DNA of 64,000 nt, taken from Photobacterium damselae. GTDB taxonomy: Bacteria; Pseudomonadota; Gammaproteobacteria; Enterobacterales; Vibrionaceae. The stretch lies in NCBI RefSeq assembly GCF_003026815.1, contig NZ_PYOG01000018.1, positions 24,177 through 88,176 on the forward strand, read 5' to 3'. Below are positions 47,181-56,980 of the stretch, piece by piece. Made by a program: the position numbers and the translations under genes. How positions within the stretch are numbered: position 1 is the first letter of the stretch; every line of letters begins with the position of its first letter. The notes beneath the pieces are model-generated. The model worked only from the letters and a program-made list of their open reading frames with translations. It searched no databases and had not been told where the DNA came from.

Positions 47181-47222
47181 TTGATTCAAATTAATTTTTT
47201 GCAAAAATCTTTTTGTTATATT
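47181..47222 (+). promoter_or_regulatory. Candidate FNR-activated promoter of ackA-pta
   Basis: TTGATTCAAATTAA (47181-47194) matches the FNR box TTGAT-N4-ATCAA in all but one position. An extended -10 (TGTTATATT, hexamer 47217-47222) lies so that the box centre is 41.5 bases upstream of the predicted start site near 47229. The remaining leader before ackA is about 225 bases. Confidence 0.65.
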
Positions 47223-47454
47223 CCGTAACAATCGCTATCCTATGCACGCCTTTTATAATTGTTGCCCGATATTGTGATATTGGCAACTTGGCAGCTTCAA
47301 GGATGACCCAGAATTGCTGGTTACTCAATTCCCATTAATGGAATGATTCAGAATTTAGCCCAGATTAGTACGATAGTTAAAAATCGTCTATTCTATGGGT
47401 ACTTTTTATTCAAATGAATATCAACTTTCAGACAGATTATAGGTAGTCACACTC

Positions 47455-48651
47455 ATGTCTAAGCTGGTTTTAGTTCTAAACTGCGGTAGTTCATCTCTAA
47501 AGTTCGCAATCATCGATCCAGTATCAGGTGAAGAACATCTTTCAGGTCTAGCAGAATGTCTAGGTCTTCCAGAAGCTCGTATCAAGTGGAAACTTGATGG
47601 CAAGCACGAAGCACAACTAGGTGAAGGTGCTGCTCACGAAGAAGCTCTAGCATTCATGGTTGATACTATCCTTGCTTCTAAGCCTGAGCTTAAAGATAAC
47701 CTAGGCGCTATCGGTCACCGTATCGTTCACGGTGGCGAGCAATTCACAGCATCTGCTCTAATCGACGATGTTGTACTTAAAGGTATCGAAGACGCTGCAA
47801 CTTTCGCACCGCTTCACAACCCAGCTCACATCATCGGTATTGAAGCTGCTAAGCACAACTTCCCTGAGCTTAAGAACGTAGCCGTATTTGATACTGCGTT
47901 CCACCAGTCAATGCCTGAAGAAGCGTTCCTATACGCAATTCCTTACAACCTATACAAAGAGCACGGTATCCGTCGTTACGGCGCTCACGGTACTTCTCAC
48001 CGCTTCATCGCTCGCGAAACTGCAGAGCGTCTAGGTAAGCCACAAGAAGAACTAAACATCATCAACTGTCACCTAGGTAACGGCGCATCTGTATGTGCTA
48101 TTAAGAACGGTCAATGTGTTGATACTTCAATGGGTCTAACTCCTCTTGAAGGTCTAGTAATGGGTACTCGTTGTGGTGACCTAGACCCTGCTGTTATGTT
48201 CCACCTACACGACAAGCTAGGCATGAGCGTTGATCAAATCAACACTATGTTCACTAAAGAGTCTGGCCTTCTAGGTCTAACTGGTGTGACTTCTGACTGT
48301 CGTTTCGTTGAAGACAACTACGGCGATAAAGAAGAAGCAACACGTGCAATGGACGTGTTCTGTCACCGTCTAGCTAAGTACGTTGCTGGCTACACTGCAA
48401 CTCTTGATGGTCGTCTAGACGCTATCGTATTCACTGGTGGTATCGGTGAAAACTCTGGCCCTATCCGTGAAATGGTTCTTAACCGTCTAGCTATCTTCGG
48501 TATCGAAGTTGATGGTGAAGCAAACCTTAAAGCACGTTTCGGCGGCGAAGGCGTAATCACTTCTGCAAACAGCCGTATTCCTGCAATGGTTGTTTCTACT
48601 AACGAAGAACTAGTAATCGCTGAAGACACAGCTCTTCTAGCAAACATCTAA
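47455..48651 (+). CDS. ackA: Acetate kinase
   Basis: A 398-residue ASKHA-fold kinase that makes ATP and acetate from acetyl phosphate. The signatures are [14 protein letters not shown] at the N-terminus, the catalytic [11 protein letters not shown] near residue 88, [11 protein letters not shown] near 208 and [14 protein letters not shown] near 325. Strong codon bias indicates high expression. It is followed by pta, with a hairpin between them, and is divergent from yfbV, the usual order. Confidence 0.98.
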   Translation: MSKLVLVLNCGSSSLKFAIIDPVSGEEHLSGLAECLGLPEARIKWKLDGKHEAQLGEGAAHEEALAFMVDTILASKPELKDNLGAIGHRIVHGGEQFTASALIDDVVLKGIEDAATFAPLHNPAHIIGIEAAKHNFPELKNVAVFDTAFHQSMPEEAFLYAIPYNLYKEHGIRRYGAHGTSHRFIARETAERLGKPQEELNIINCHLGNGASVCAIKNGQCVDTSMGLTPLEGLVMGTRCGDLDPAVMFHLHDKLGMSVDQINTMFTKESGLLGLTGVTSDCRFVEDNYGDKEEATRAMDVFCHRLAKYVAGYTATLDGRLDAIVFTGGIGENSGPIREMVLNRLAIFGIEVDGEANLKARFGGEGVITSANSRIPAMVVSTNEELVIAEDTALLANI

Positions 48652-48667
48652 TTCATTAGTATCTCAA

Positions 48668-48698
48668 ACGGCTGGCTCTATGCCGGCCGTTTTTTCAT
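48668..48698 (+). terminator. Hairpin between ackA and pta
   Basis: AACGGCTGGC pairs imperfectly with TGCCGGCCGTT around TCTA and is followed by TTTTTT. It could stop part of the ackA transcripts before pta, giving more AckA than Pta. Confidence 0.7.
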
Positions 48699-48812
48699 GG
48701 TATTTCCATGATGCACTTGTGGTGCTGCTCTATGGCTATCTTTTCTGAAATTCATGTTTAGAGAAGGGTTATTGAACAGCACTTTATGTCCAATAGTTCT
48801 GAGGAATCTATA

Positions 48813-50960
48813 GTGTCTCGTACTATTATGCTTATTCCAGTTGGTGCTGGAGTTGGTTTAACTAGCGTTAGCCTTGGTGTGCTACGCGCTATGGAACGCA
48901 AAGGCGTTCGTGTTTCTTTCTTTAAGCCTATCGCACAGCCACGTCAAGGCGGCGAGCAGCCAGACCTAACTACAACAATCATCCGTGCTAACAGCGATAT
49001 GCAAATCGCTGATCCATTATCAATGGCAAGCGCAGAAGAGTTGATCCGTAACGACCAAACTGATGTTCTACTAGAAGAAATCGTTGCTCGTTTTAAAGCA
49101 GCAACTGCAAACTCTGAAGTTGCTCTTATCGAAGGTCTAGTACCAACTCGTAAGCACCCATTTGCGAACCAAATCAACTTTGAAATCGCAAAAACGCTTG
49201 ATGCTGAAATCGTATTTGTTGTATCACCTGGTACTGATAACGCTTCTCAGCTTAAAGAGCGCATCGAAGTAGCATGTTCTAACTTCGGTGGCATCAAAAA
49301 CAAGCAAATCTCTGGTGTTATCGTTAACAAGCTTAACGCACCTGTTGATTCAGAAGGCCGTACACGCCCTGACCTTTCTGAAATCTTTGATGATGCAGAA
49401 GCAGCACTATCTTCAAACGTTGAAGTAATGCAAGTATTTAACTCTAGCCCAATCCGTGTACTAGGTTGTGCACCTTGGAGCCCAGAGCTAATTGCAACTC
49501 GTGCAACAGACATCGCTCAGCACCTAAATGCTGAAGTTCTAAACGAAGGTGAAATCGCGACTCGTCGTATTAAGAGCATCACTTTCTGTGCACGTTCTAT
49601 CCCTCATATGGTTGAGCACTTCCGTCCAGGTTCACTACTTGTAACTTCAGCGGATCGTCCAGACGTAATCGTAGCGGCATGTCTTGCTGCAATGAACGGC
49701 GTTGAGATTGGTGCACTTCTTCTAACTGGCGGTTACGACCTACCAAAACCAGTTATGGATCTATGTGAGCGTGCATTTGCAACTGGTCTTCCAGTTCTTA
49801 GCGCACAAGGTAACACTTGGCAGACTTCTCTAAACCTACAGAGCTTCAGCCTAGAAGTTCCTGCAGATGATAAAGAGCGTGTTGAGTTTGTTAACGAATA
49901 CATGGCTAGCCACATCGATGGTCAGTGGATTGAATCTCTAACTGAAGGTTCAACTCGCGAGCGTCGTCTAAGCCCACCAGCATTCCGTTACCAGTTAACT
50001 GAACTTGCTCGTAGCGCAGCTAAGCGTATCGTTCTTCCTGAAGGTGATGAGCCACGTACAGTTAAAGCAGCAGCTATCTGTGCTGAGCGCGGCATTGCAG
50101 AATGTGTGCTTCTTGGTAACCCAGAAGAGATCAAGCGCGTTGCAGAACAGCAAGGTGTGACTCTAGGTGCTGGCGTAACTATCATCAACTCTGATGAAGT
50201 TCGTGAAAACTACGTTGCTCGTCTAGTTGAGCTTCGTGGCGCGAAAGGTATGACTGAAGTAGTTGCTCGTGAGAAACTACAAGATTCAGTATTCCTAGGT
50301 ACAATGATGCTAGAAAACAACGAAGTTGACGGTCTAGTATCTGGTGCTGTACACACAACAGCAAACACTATCGTACCTCCATTCCAGATCATCAAGACTG
50401 CACCAGATGCTTCTATCGTATCTTCTGTATTCTTCATGCTTCTACCTGACCAAGTATTGGTTTACGGTGACTGTGCGATCAACCCAGATCCAACAGCTGA
50501 GCAACTTGCTGAAATCGCTATCCAATCTGCAGATTCTGCAAAAGCATTTGGTATCGATCCTCGCGTAGCAATGATCTCTTACTCTACTGGTACTTCTGGT
50601 AAGGGTGCAGACGTTGATAAAGTACGTGAAGCAACTCGCATCGCTCAAGAGAAACGTCCAGATCTTGTTATCGACGGTCCTCTACAGTATGACGCAGCGA
50701 TCATGGAAAACGTGGCAGCATCTAAAGCGCCTAACTCTCCAGTAGCAGGTAAAGCAACTGTATTTGTATTCCCAGACCTAAACACTGGTAACACAACTTA
50801 CAAAGCGGTACAGCGTTCAGCAGACCTAGTATCTATCGGTCCAATGCTGCAAGGTATGCGCAAGCCTGTAAACGACCTATCTCGTGGTGCTCTAGTAGAC
50901 GATATCGTATACACAGTAGCGCTAACTGCGATTCAGGCAAAACAAGCTGAAACTAACTAA
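48813..50960 (+). CDS. pta: Phosphate acetyltransferase
   Basis: A 715-residue enzyme that converts acetyl-CoA and phosphate to acetyl phosphate. The N-terminal P-loop-like domain ([20 protein letters not shown]) and central DRTGG-type domain precede the catalytic domain from about residue 390 ([32 protein letters not shown]; later YSTGTSGKG). I chose GTG 48813 because GAGGA lies seven bases upstream and MSRTIMLIP matches the family start; ATG 48786 would add nine residues and has no Shine-Dalgarno. It pairs with AckA. Confidence 0.97.
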   Translation: MSRTIMLIPVGAGVGLTSVSLGVLRAMERKGVRVSFFKPIAQPRQGGEQPDLTTTIIRANSDMQIADPLSMASAEELIRNDQTDVLLEEIVARFKAATANSEVALIEGLVPTRKHPFANQINFEIAKTLDAEIVFVVSPGTDNASQLKERIEVACSNFGGIKNKQISGVIVNKLNAPVDSEGRTRPDLSEIFDDAEAALSSNVEVMQVFNSSPIRVLGCAPWSPELIATRATDIAQHLNAEVLNEGEIATRRIKSITFCARSIPHMVEHFRPGSLLVTSADRPDVIVAACLAAMNGVEIGALLLTGGYDLPKPVMDLCERAFATGLPVLSAQGNTWQTSLNLQSFSLEVPADDKERVEFVNEYMASHIDGQWIESLTEGSTRERRLSPPAFRYQLTELARSAAKRIVLPEGDEPRTVKAAAICAERGIAECVLLGNPEEIKRVAEQQGVTLGAGVTIINSDEVRENYVARLVELRGAKGMTEVVAREKLQDSVFLGTMMLENNEVDGLVSGAVHTTANTIVPPFQIIKTAPDASIVSSVFFMLLPDQVLVYGDCAINPDPTAEQLAEIAIQSADSAKAFGIDPRVAMISYSTGTSGKGADVDKVREATRIAQEKRPDLVIDGPLQYDAAIMENVAASKAPNSPVAGKATVFVFPDLNTGNTTYKAVQRSADLVSIGPMLQGMRKPVNDLSRGALVDDIVYTVALTAIQAKQAETN

Positions 50961-50993
50961 TAAGAGTTAATCTTTTAGCTAGTGAAATACAAC

Positions 50994-51025
50994 AATGCCC
51001 AGCGCTTTTGCCTGGGCATTTTTTT
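50994..51025 (+). terminator. pta terminator
   Basis: AATGCCCAG pairs with CTGGGCATT around a nine-base loop, then a T-run: a strong intrinsic terminator. Confidence 0.9.
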
Positions 51026-51062
51026 GTTTATTTTTTGCCTAAATTTATTTTTTACCTAAAAG

Positions 51063-51611
51063 CTAAGCAATACAAACTTGTTGTAGGACTTCATCATCAA
51101 AAGTTTTCACGATAAGCTGGTTACCTTCTAATAAACCATAGCTAGCAGGTAAACCATTGCGGGGAATCGTTATCGAACCCGGATTAAAAAGATAAAGCTC
51201 ATCCATCATTTCAGCGACTGGAATGTGAGTATGACCTGAAACAATCACGTCACCTGCACGCAATTTGGGATGTTTCTCTTTATTGTATAAATGACCATGA
51301 GTTAAAAATAGTCGCTGCCCTGTTGGCAATAAAACCCAATTAAAATCACTCATCAAAGGGAATTGGAGCAGCATCTGATCCACTTCACTATCACAATTAC
51401 CGCGAACTGCCATAATACGATCAGCATAAGGGTTAAGAAGCTCAGAAACCTTAATTGGGTCATAACCACTTGGTAAGGCATTGCGAGGACCGTGATTAAG
51501 AATATCACCCAGTAAAATAAGATACTCTGCACCACTTTGTTCAAAACGTTGTAGCATGTTATGGGTGCTTACCGCGCAACCATGAATATCTGAAGCAATA
51601 AATAATTTCAT
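51063..51611 (-). CDS. yfcE: Phosphodiesterase YfcE
   Basis: A 182-residue calcineurin-like metallophosphodiesterase. The metal-binding motifs are in order: FIASDIHGC (Asp-x-His), LLGDILNHGPRN (Gly-Asp), VRGNCDSEVD (Gly-Asn-Cys-Asp), LTHGHLYN and VSGHTHIP. E. coli YfcE hydrolyses model phosphodiesters; its natural substrate is not settled. Its position next to ackA-pta is conserved with enterics. Confidence 0.93.
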   Translation of the reverse strand: MKLFIASDIHGCAVSTHNMLQRFEQSGAEYLILLGDILNHGPRNALPSGYDPIKVSELLNPYADRIMAVRGNCDSEVDQMLLQFPLMSDFNWVLLPTGQRLFLTHGHLYNKEKHPKLRAGDVIVSGHTHIPVAEMMDELYLFNPGSITIPRNGLPASYGLLEGNQLIVKTFDDEVLQQVCIA

Positions 51612-51737
51612 GACAAACTGTATAGATTGAGTAAAACACCAAGGAAGTCTACGCTAGTGCATTATTAATTGCCATTCCTTGCCATACTCATAAACAAGAC
51701 AATTTTATACTCAGCAAAATGTTAGGGAGAGAAGAGT

Positions 51738-52649
51738 ATGATGAACATATTAGTCACGGGTGGTACGGGGTTTATTGGGAAAGCCCTACTGCGACATTTA
51801 TCTCATAATCAGATTACTGTCCTTAGTCGCTCTCCTTTAAAAGCTTATGACTCGCTGGGACACCACATTAAGATAATTGAAAACTTAGAGAGTTATGAGA
51901 ATTTAGATCAGTTCGATGCTGTTATTAATCTAGCAGGCGAACCTATTATGAATAAGCGGTGGACAGCCAGCCAAAAAGAGCTTATTTGTCGTAGTCGTTG
52001 GGCTTTAACACAATCTTTAGTCGATAAAATAAAAGCTGGAAGCAATCCACCTCATACCTTTATTAGTGGTTCAGCCGTTGGAATTTATGGCAATACGGGG
52101 CCTGAAAAAATCACAGAAGAATCAGAATATTTGACTCATCCAGATGACTTTGCCCAACACGTGTGTATGCGCTGGGAAAAAATAGCCCATCAAGCACAAT
52201 CTGAGCAGACGCGAGTTTGTCTATTAAGAACAGGTATTGTATTAGCCAAACATGGCGGCGCTTTAGCCAAAATGCTTCCCGCTTATCAATTGGGATTAGG
52301 CGGAAAACTGGGAAATGGACAACAATATTTTCCATGGATTCATCTTAATGACATGGTAAAAGGCATTTTATATCTGCTTAATCATCAAGATTTAAATGGG
52401 GTCTTTAATTTTACGGCCCCAAACTCAGTTACCAACCAAGAATTTAGTAAAACCTTAGCTCATGTCGTTAAACGCCCACATTTGCTGACAACACCAGCTT
52501 GGTTGCTAAAAACGGTTCTAGGTCAGTCTTCCAGCTTATTACTTGATAGCCAAAATATTTATCCAGAACACCTGATTCAAGCAGGGTTTCATTTTGTTTA
52601 TCCAACATTGCAGCCAGCTTTAGAACACACTTTGGCACAACAACATTAA
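51738..52649 (+). CDS. yfcH: TIGR01777-family epimerase-like oxidoreductase (YfcH-like)
   Basis: A 303-residue extended SDR. The NAD(P)-binding loop NILVTGGTGFIGKALLRHL is at the N-terminus. AVINLAGEPIMNKRWTASQK near residue 62 and the later FISGSAVGIYGNTGP and FPWIHLNDMVKGILYLL are typical of YfcH. A C-terminal DUF1731-type segment (PAWLLKTVLGQSSSLLL) follows. The substrate is unknown. A second SDR starts 17 bases after the stop, so they are probably co-transcribed. Confidence 0.9.
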   Translation: MMNILVTGGTGFIGKALLRHLSHNQITVLSRSPLKAYDSLGHHIKIIENLESYENLDQFDAVINLAGEPIMNKRWTASQKELICRSRWALTQSLVDKIKAGSNPPHTFISGSAVGIYGNTGPEKITEESEYLTHPDDFAQHVCMRWEKIAHQAQSEQTRVCLLRTGIVLAKHGGALAKMLPAYQLGLGGKLGNGQQYFPWIHLNDMVKGILYLLNHQDLNGVFNFTAPNSVTNQEFSKTLAHVVKRPHLLTTPAWLLKTVLGQSSSLLLDSQNIYPEHLIQAGFHFVYPTLQPALEHTLAQQH

Positions 52650-52665
52650 AATAGAGTCAACACAG

Positions 52666-53490
52666 ATGCTTTCAATATTAATCACAGGCTGCAGCTCAGG
52701 AATTGGGTTTTATTGCGCTAAACAATTGCACCAAGCGGGACATCATGTCGTTGCGACCTGCCGAACCGAACACGATCATAAAACGCTACAACAACTTGGT
52801 ATATCGACCGTTAATATGGAAATGAGTGATGATATATCAATCGAGAAAGGATTTGCTCAGGCATTAACATTACTTAATGGCAAAATAGATATTCTTTTTA
52901 ATAACGCCGCTTATGGCCAACCCGGTGCGTTAGAAGATCTCCCAACCGAAGCGCTAAAAGAACAATTTGCCACTAACTTTTTCGGTTGGCACACCTTAAC
53001 CCGCCTAACCATTCGCCAAATGCTCAAACAAAAAAGCGGTAAGATTGTGCAAAATAGCTCAGTATTGGGTTTAGTAGCCATGAAATATCGTGGAGCTTAT
53101 AACGCCAGCAAATTTGCCATTGAAGGTTATACCGATACTTTACGATTAGAGTTGGCAGATACTCCTATTCACATATCCTTAATTGAGCCAGGACCTATTG
53201 AAAGCCAATTTCGCGCGACCGCAAAACGTTATTTTGAACGCTACATCAATATTGAGCATTCTCGCCATAAACTCTCATATCAACAAACTCTGGAACGATT
53301 AGGAAACCCCTCTCCGTCTAATCGCTTCACACTACAGCCAGATGCTGTTTATCAACGCTTACTTTCTATTATCGAAGCAAAGCAACCTAAAGCGCGATAT
53401 TTTGTTACCCAACCAACCTATATTTTTGCTTTTTTACGCCGTGTTTTGCCAAATCGGTTATTAGATAAAATAGTGAGTAAAAGTCATTAA
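52666..53490 (+). CDS. Short-chain dehydrogenase/reductase
   Basis: A 274-residue classical SDR: cofactor loop ITGCSSGIGFYCAKQL at the start, NNAAYGQPG near residue 83, catalytic Ser in QNSSVLGLVAMKYRG, and the active-site YNASK near residue 146, followed by SLIEPGPIESQF. The substrate cannot be read from the sequence. It follows the YfcH-like gene closely and probably shares its promoter. Confidence 0.88.
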   Translation: MLSILITGCSSGIGFYCAKQLHQAGHHVVATCRTEHDHKTLQQLGISTVNMEMSDDISIEKGFAQALTLLNGKIDILFNNAAYGQPGALEDLPTEALKEQFATNFFGWHTLTRLTIRQMLKQKSGKIVQNSSVLGLVAMKYRGAYNASKFAIEGYTDTLRLELADTPIHISLIEPGPIESQFRATAKRYFERYINIEHSRHKLSYQQTLERLGNPSPSNRFTLQPDAVYQRLLSIIEAKQPKARYFVTQPTYIFAFLRRVLPNRLLDKIVSKSH

Positions 53491-53579
53491 TACCCTATTC
53501 TCGTCATAATTGTGTCACACAACCGCTATAGAGTAGATAAGGTAAATAGATAATCTCCGATGACTTTTTAGGTGTATAA

Positions 53580-53651
53580 ATGACATTGCGCCAAATTAAT
53601 CTACTTTGCGTCTGTGTTACATTAGCTCTTATGCTCACTTTTACTAACTGA
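53580..53651 (+). CDS. Possible 23-residue hydrophobic peptide
   Basis: A 24-codon frame (MTLRQINLLCVCVTLALML, then TFTN) has AGGTG seven to eleven bases before its ATG and a strong hairpin (AAGCCCAAAGA / TCTTTGGGCTT, about 53656-53682) shortly after its stop. The peptide would be a single short membrane helix with two cysteines. It could be a real small membrane protein or a leader peptide. I do not recognise it. Confidence 0.4.
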   Translation: MTLRQINLLCVCVTLALMLTFTN

Positions 53652-53655
53652 TTTA

Positions 53656-53682
53656 TAAGCCCAAAGATCCTCTCTTTGGGCT
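53656..53682 (+). terminator. Hairpin after the 23-codon ORF
   Basis: AAGCCCAAAGA and TCTTTGGGCTT form an 11-base stem around a few loop bases; only a short T-rich run (CTTCTCAGTTTT) follows. It is a likely terminator for the small transcript upstream of cnoX. Confidence 0.65.
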
Positions 53683-53763
53683 TCTCAGTTTTAGCTATTC
53701 AACTTGATTCGCTAGGTTTGATCCCCATATATTAAGTATCTACCTTAAGAATGGAATACACCT

Positions 53764-54618
53764 ATGAATAGCTCATCTGTTATTGAAATTACCGAACAGA
53801 ACTTACAGCAAGTCCTCGAACAATCCATGAGCTCTGTGGTTGTGATAAGCTTTTGGGCTCCTTCTATGCCTGAAACCATTGAAGTTAATCGAACTCTTGA
53901 ACAAATCAGTCAAGATTATCCTCAACTGATGACACTTGCGACACTAGATTGTGAGCGTCAGCCTATGGTAGCAGGTCAATTTGGTGTACGAGGCCTTCCT
54001 ACTGTAGCAGTATTTAAGAATGGTCAACCTGTTGATGGTTCAGCGGGGCCTCAAACAGAACAAAGTCTGCGTGAAATGTTAGGCAAATACTTACCAAGTC
54101 CTGAAGAATTAGCATTAAAGCACGCTTTATCATTAGTCGATCAAAAAGACTATCTGCAGGCTTTGCCAACTTTACGTCAACTTGCTCCACAATTTCCTCA
54201 AGACAATATTGTTAATTTAGCTATTGCCGAATGCTTACTTGAAACCGCGCAATTTAATGCAGCCGAAGAAATATTAAATCAGATCCCAATGCAAGATCAG
54301 GATGCTAAGTACAAAGGGCTGCTAGCTAAACTGGAACTGCATAAAGAGGCAGCGGATTCACCTGAAATTCGAGAGCTTGAACAAAAATGGCAGTTAGAAC
54401 CCAATAATTTTGAGGTCGGTTATGAACTAGCGATCCAATACAGTCAGGCTAATCGTAATGAAGAGGCTTTAGAGATCCTACTATCAATCCTAAAAAAGGA
54501 TCTGAATTTTGCCGATGGCCAAGCCAAAAAATCAATGCTTGATCTTCTTGCTGCGCTAGGACAAGGCAACACTTTGGCATCTCGTTATCGTCGCCAACTT
54601 TACGCCTTACTGTACTAA
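53764..54618 (+). CDS. cnoX: Thioredoxin-fold co-chaperone CnoX (YbbN)
   Basis: A 284-residue protein with an N-terminal thioredoxin-like domain and a C-terminal tetratricopeptide region (LVDQKDYLQALPTLRQLAPQ; LLSILKKDLNFADGQAKKS). CnoX holds unfolding proteins under oxidative stress and hands them to GroEL and DnaK. The usual CxxC position reads WAPSMPE, with no cysteine, so it cannot act as an oxidoreductase there; a DCERQP cysteine remains downstream. It is a lone gene with a good terminator. Confidence 0.92.
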   Translation: MNSSSVIEITEQNLQQVLEQSMSSVVVISFWAPSMPETIEVNRTLEQISQDYPQLMTLATLDCERQPMVAGQFGVRGLPTVAVFKNGQPVDGSAGPQTEQSLREMLGKYLPSPEELALKHALSLVDQKDYLQALPTLRQLAPQFPQDNIVNLAIAECLLETAQFNAAEEILNQIPMQDQDAKYKGLLAKLELHKEAADSPEIRELEQKWQLEPNNFEVGYELAIQYSQANRNEEALEILLSILKKDLNFADGQAKKSMLDLLAALGQGNTLASRYRRQLYALLY

Positions 54619-54638
54619 CCTCTTTTAAATAGATAATA

Positions 54639-54666
54639 AAAAAGCTTCCAATGGGAAGCTTTTTTG
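54639..54666. terminator. Terminator between cnoX and the META-domain lipoprotein gene
   Basis: AAAAAGCTTCC pairs with GGAAGCTTTTT around AATG. A-runs and T-runs on the two sides allow it to work for both convergent genes. Confidence 0.9.
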
Positions 54667-54685
54667 TTGAGCTTTATTTTTTATT

Positions 54686-55099
54686 TTAGTTTGTTTTTTC
54701 AAAGACTAAGAACTTATCACCTGAATCGACAACCAGCGTATGATTAATCAATTCGATGCTAGTTGCGCTGCGCAAAATATTAAGCATATTATTTTCTTGT
54801 GTAATCAGCTCAGGTAAACACATCTTGCGAGTTACTGCAGGTAAAGTGAAATTCGTGCTTTGGCCATTTACAGAATTTAACTTACCTTTAAATGTATTAC
54901 AGCCAGTAAAACCAGAGACTGTCATATCATTTTCAATAACAATATTTGGCTGGCGTTTTGTTATACCTGGTAGGTTAACACCGCCTTTTAATGTCCAATC
55001 ACCAATGAACTTGGTTGATTCGTTCAGTTGTTGATTTGAAAAACAGCCTACCAAAGTGGTACTCAATAAGGCCAGAATAAGAACTTTAATATATTTCAT
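54686..55099 (-). CDS. META/HslJ-domain lipoprotein
   Basis: A 137-residue lipoprotein: signal peptide and lipobox ALLSTTLVGC, then a META domain (GDWTLKGGVNLPG; MTVSGFTGCNTFKGKL; LPAVTRKMCLPELITQENNM). The two cysteines in GFTGCNTF and KMCLPE are conserved in HslJ-type proteins, which are linked to heat-shock or novobiocin resistance in E. coli. The start at 55099 follows GAGGGGAAG; a longer frame has no such site. Confidence 0.85.
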   Translation of the reverse strand: MKYIKVLILALLSTTLVGCFSNQQLNESTKFIGDWTLKGGVNLPGITKRQPNIVIENDMTVSGFTGCNTFKGKLNSVNGQSTNFTLPAVTRKMCLPELITQENNMLNILRSATSIELINHTLVVDSGDKFLVFEKTN

Positions 55100-55290
55100 T
55101 GCTACTTCCCCTCTCAAAATCGACTTCCTTAATCGCTTAATATTCAAACGAGTTTAGCCCGCCATCATTAAAAATGGCTAAAAAAAAGACTAAGGAAGAA
55201 AATTTCAAAAATAATGCCGGTGGTTTTTAGTGGCCACCGGCATTGTTAAGACTTACTAAACTTAATTAGTAAAGAGACAACCTTAAATGA

Positions 55291-56310
55291 TTACTTAAGG
55301 ATGATTTGAACTGAACGCTCGATTAGGTTAGCGCCGTTAGAGTTACCAGCAACTAGTGGATCGTTGTTAGCAACAGAAGAAACAGTTAGACGAGATGCGT
55401 CGATACCGTTCGCTTCTAGGTATTCAGCAACACCTTGAGCACGTGCATTAGATACTTTCTCGTTGATTGCTTTAGAACCAACAGCGTCTGTACGACCTAC
55501 GATTTGTGCAGTAACTTCTGGGTTAGCATTCATTGTTGCAACAACTTCGTTTAGGTTGTAACGGCCGTAGTCGTTTAGCTTAGTTTGACCATTTTGGTAT
55601 GGTAGAACGTAAGTAGAACGAGTTGCAGTTTGAACAGCTACTTCTTTAACTACTTCCACTTCGTTAGTGATAACTGCAGGAGCTACAGGTTGACCGAACT
55701 TGTAAGTCATACCCCAGTAAGCTTGAGTCAGGTCTGCATGACCATTTGTAGTATCAAGGTTCTGGTAGTAATCTGCACCCACTTGAGTAGATAGTGCGTT
55801 AGTGATCTGGTAAGACAGACCTAGACCAGCAGTTGCAGAGAAGCTGTCTGAATGTAGGTGTGTTGCTTGATGATGGAAAGACTGACCATCAGCATAGATG
55901 TAAGAAGCACCAACTTTACCAAACGCAGATAGTTTCTGAGTTAGAGGTAGGTTACCTTTAATACCTAGAGTACCGATATGCATATCAGCATTACCTAGGT
56001 CGTACATGAAGTCGTAGCTACCGTAAACACCAACATATTGGTTGAAGTCGTAACCAGCGTCTAGTTTAACGCTAGGAGCGTTAGTTTGACCACCAAATAC
56101 ACCTTCATCGTTGTTACCAACGTAACCCATACCTAGTGCACCACCGATCCACCAGCCATGACCTTCACCTGAGTACCAGTGACCAGATGCAGCAGATTTA
56201 GTTGCTACAGTGTTTGCATCAGTTGCAGTTGCGTCAGCTGCCATTGCAGAAGTAGCAACACCTAGAGATAGTGCAGCTAGTACAGATAGAGATAGAGATT
56301 TCAATTTCAT
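55291..56310 (-). CDS. OmpA-family outer-membrane porin
   Basis: A 339-residue outer-membrane protein. After a signal peptide (MKLKSLSLSVLAALSLGVAT...AMA) comes an eight-stranded barrel (about residues 45-205; YVGVYGSYDFMYD, LGIKGNLPLTQKLSAFGKVG), then a linker and an OmpA-like peptidoglycan-binding domain (AQIVGRTDAVGSKAINEKVS and RAQGVAEYLEANGID). Codon bias is strong, as in abundant porins. The start at 56310 has GGAG eight bases upstream; a TTG four codons earlier is unlikely. It is a single gene with a long AT-rich upstream region. Confidence 0.95.
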   Translation of the reverse strand: MKLKSLSLSVLAALSLGVATSAMAADATATDANTVATKSAASGHWYSGEGHGWWIGGALGMGYVGNNDEGVFGGQTNAPSVKLDAGYDFNQYVGVYGSYDFMYDLGNADMHIGTLGIKGNLPLTQKLSAFGKVGASYIYADGQSFHHQATHLHSDSFSATAGLGLSYQITNALSTQVGADYYQNLDTTNGHADLTQAYWGMTYKFGQPVAPAVITNEVEVVKEVAVQTATRSTYVLPYQNGQTKLNDYGRYNLNEVVATMNANPEVTAQIVGRTDAVGSKAINEKVSNARAQGVAEYLEANGIDASRLTVSSVANNDPLVAGNSNGANLIERSVQIILK

Positions 56311-56980
56311 TGTTAACTCCAATGCGTATCGCTATGAACTTTTCTAATTGTCCGTTCTTTATAATGCGTACTATTTTTTTTGTGTGTATCGCAGAACGGT
56401 GTATGTCAGGAACGAGATACATTGTGTGACTAACATCACCTTAAATCAAATAATAAAAAACTATGTTCACAATTAATTGAGTTTTTTTTAGTGACGCCAA
56501 AAAAATGACTTCTGAAAAAATGCTCTTTTTCACAATAAACGTTAAAGACAATTTTATGAGATAATTTTATCTTCTGAAAACTATAAAAACATAATAAAGA
56601 AAAGATAAATAAAAATAAAAAACAAATGAAAACATAATCTTGCACAGATTATTTCAAAATAAAAAATCTCTCCCACTAAGTTTAGAACTACAGTTCTGAG
56701 TGCTCTGCAACGTCAATTTCACGTTATAGATTTAACATAAGAGAAGATTCATAAGACTTTTACATCACTTCCCAAAATAAATTTTTTTGGTAGGATTTAT
56801 GATAAAAATAAACATCACTTTATTTTAGCGACTAGGCATTGAACTTATAAAGACATAAAATGTGACCAAGATCGTGTAATGTTTGTTCTTAACACAGTGA
56901 TGACTTTTCCATCATAAATATGTTCATTTGATACACAGCATTATGTATGTATGCAATTAGCTCTATGCGGATAGCAAAAT
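56311..56980. other. Long AT-rich region between divergent ompA-like and toxR-like genes
   Basis: About 670 bases without a credible gene. It must hold the promoter and leader of the abundant OmpA-like porin and the promoter of the ToxR-like gene. AT content is high, as in regions bound by H-NS. I see no repeat or clear operator. Confidence 0.55.

Noticed and set aside
53764..54618. cnoX considered as a thioredoxin pseudogene because the CxxC is missing
   Set aside because: Full length and an intact TPR half fit CnoX, whose thioredoxin domain does not require the CxxC.
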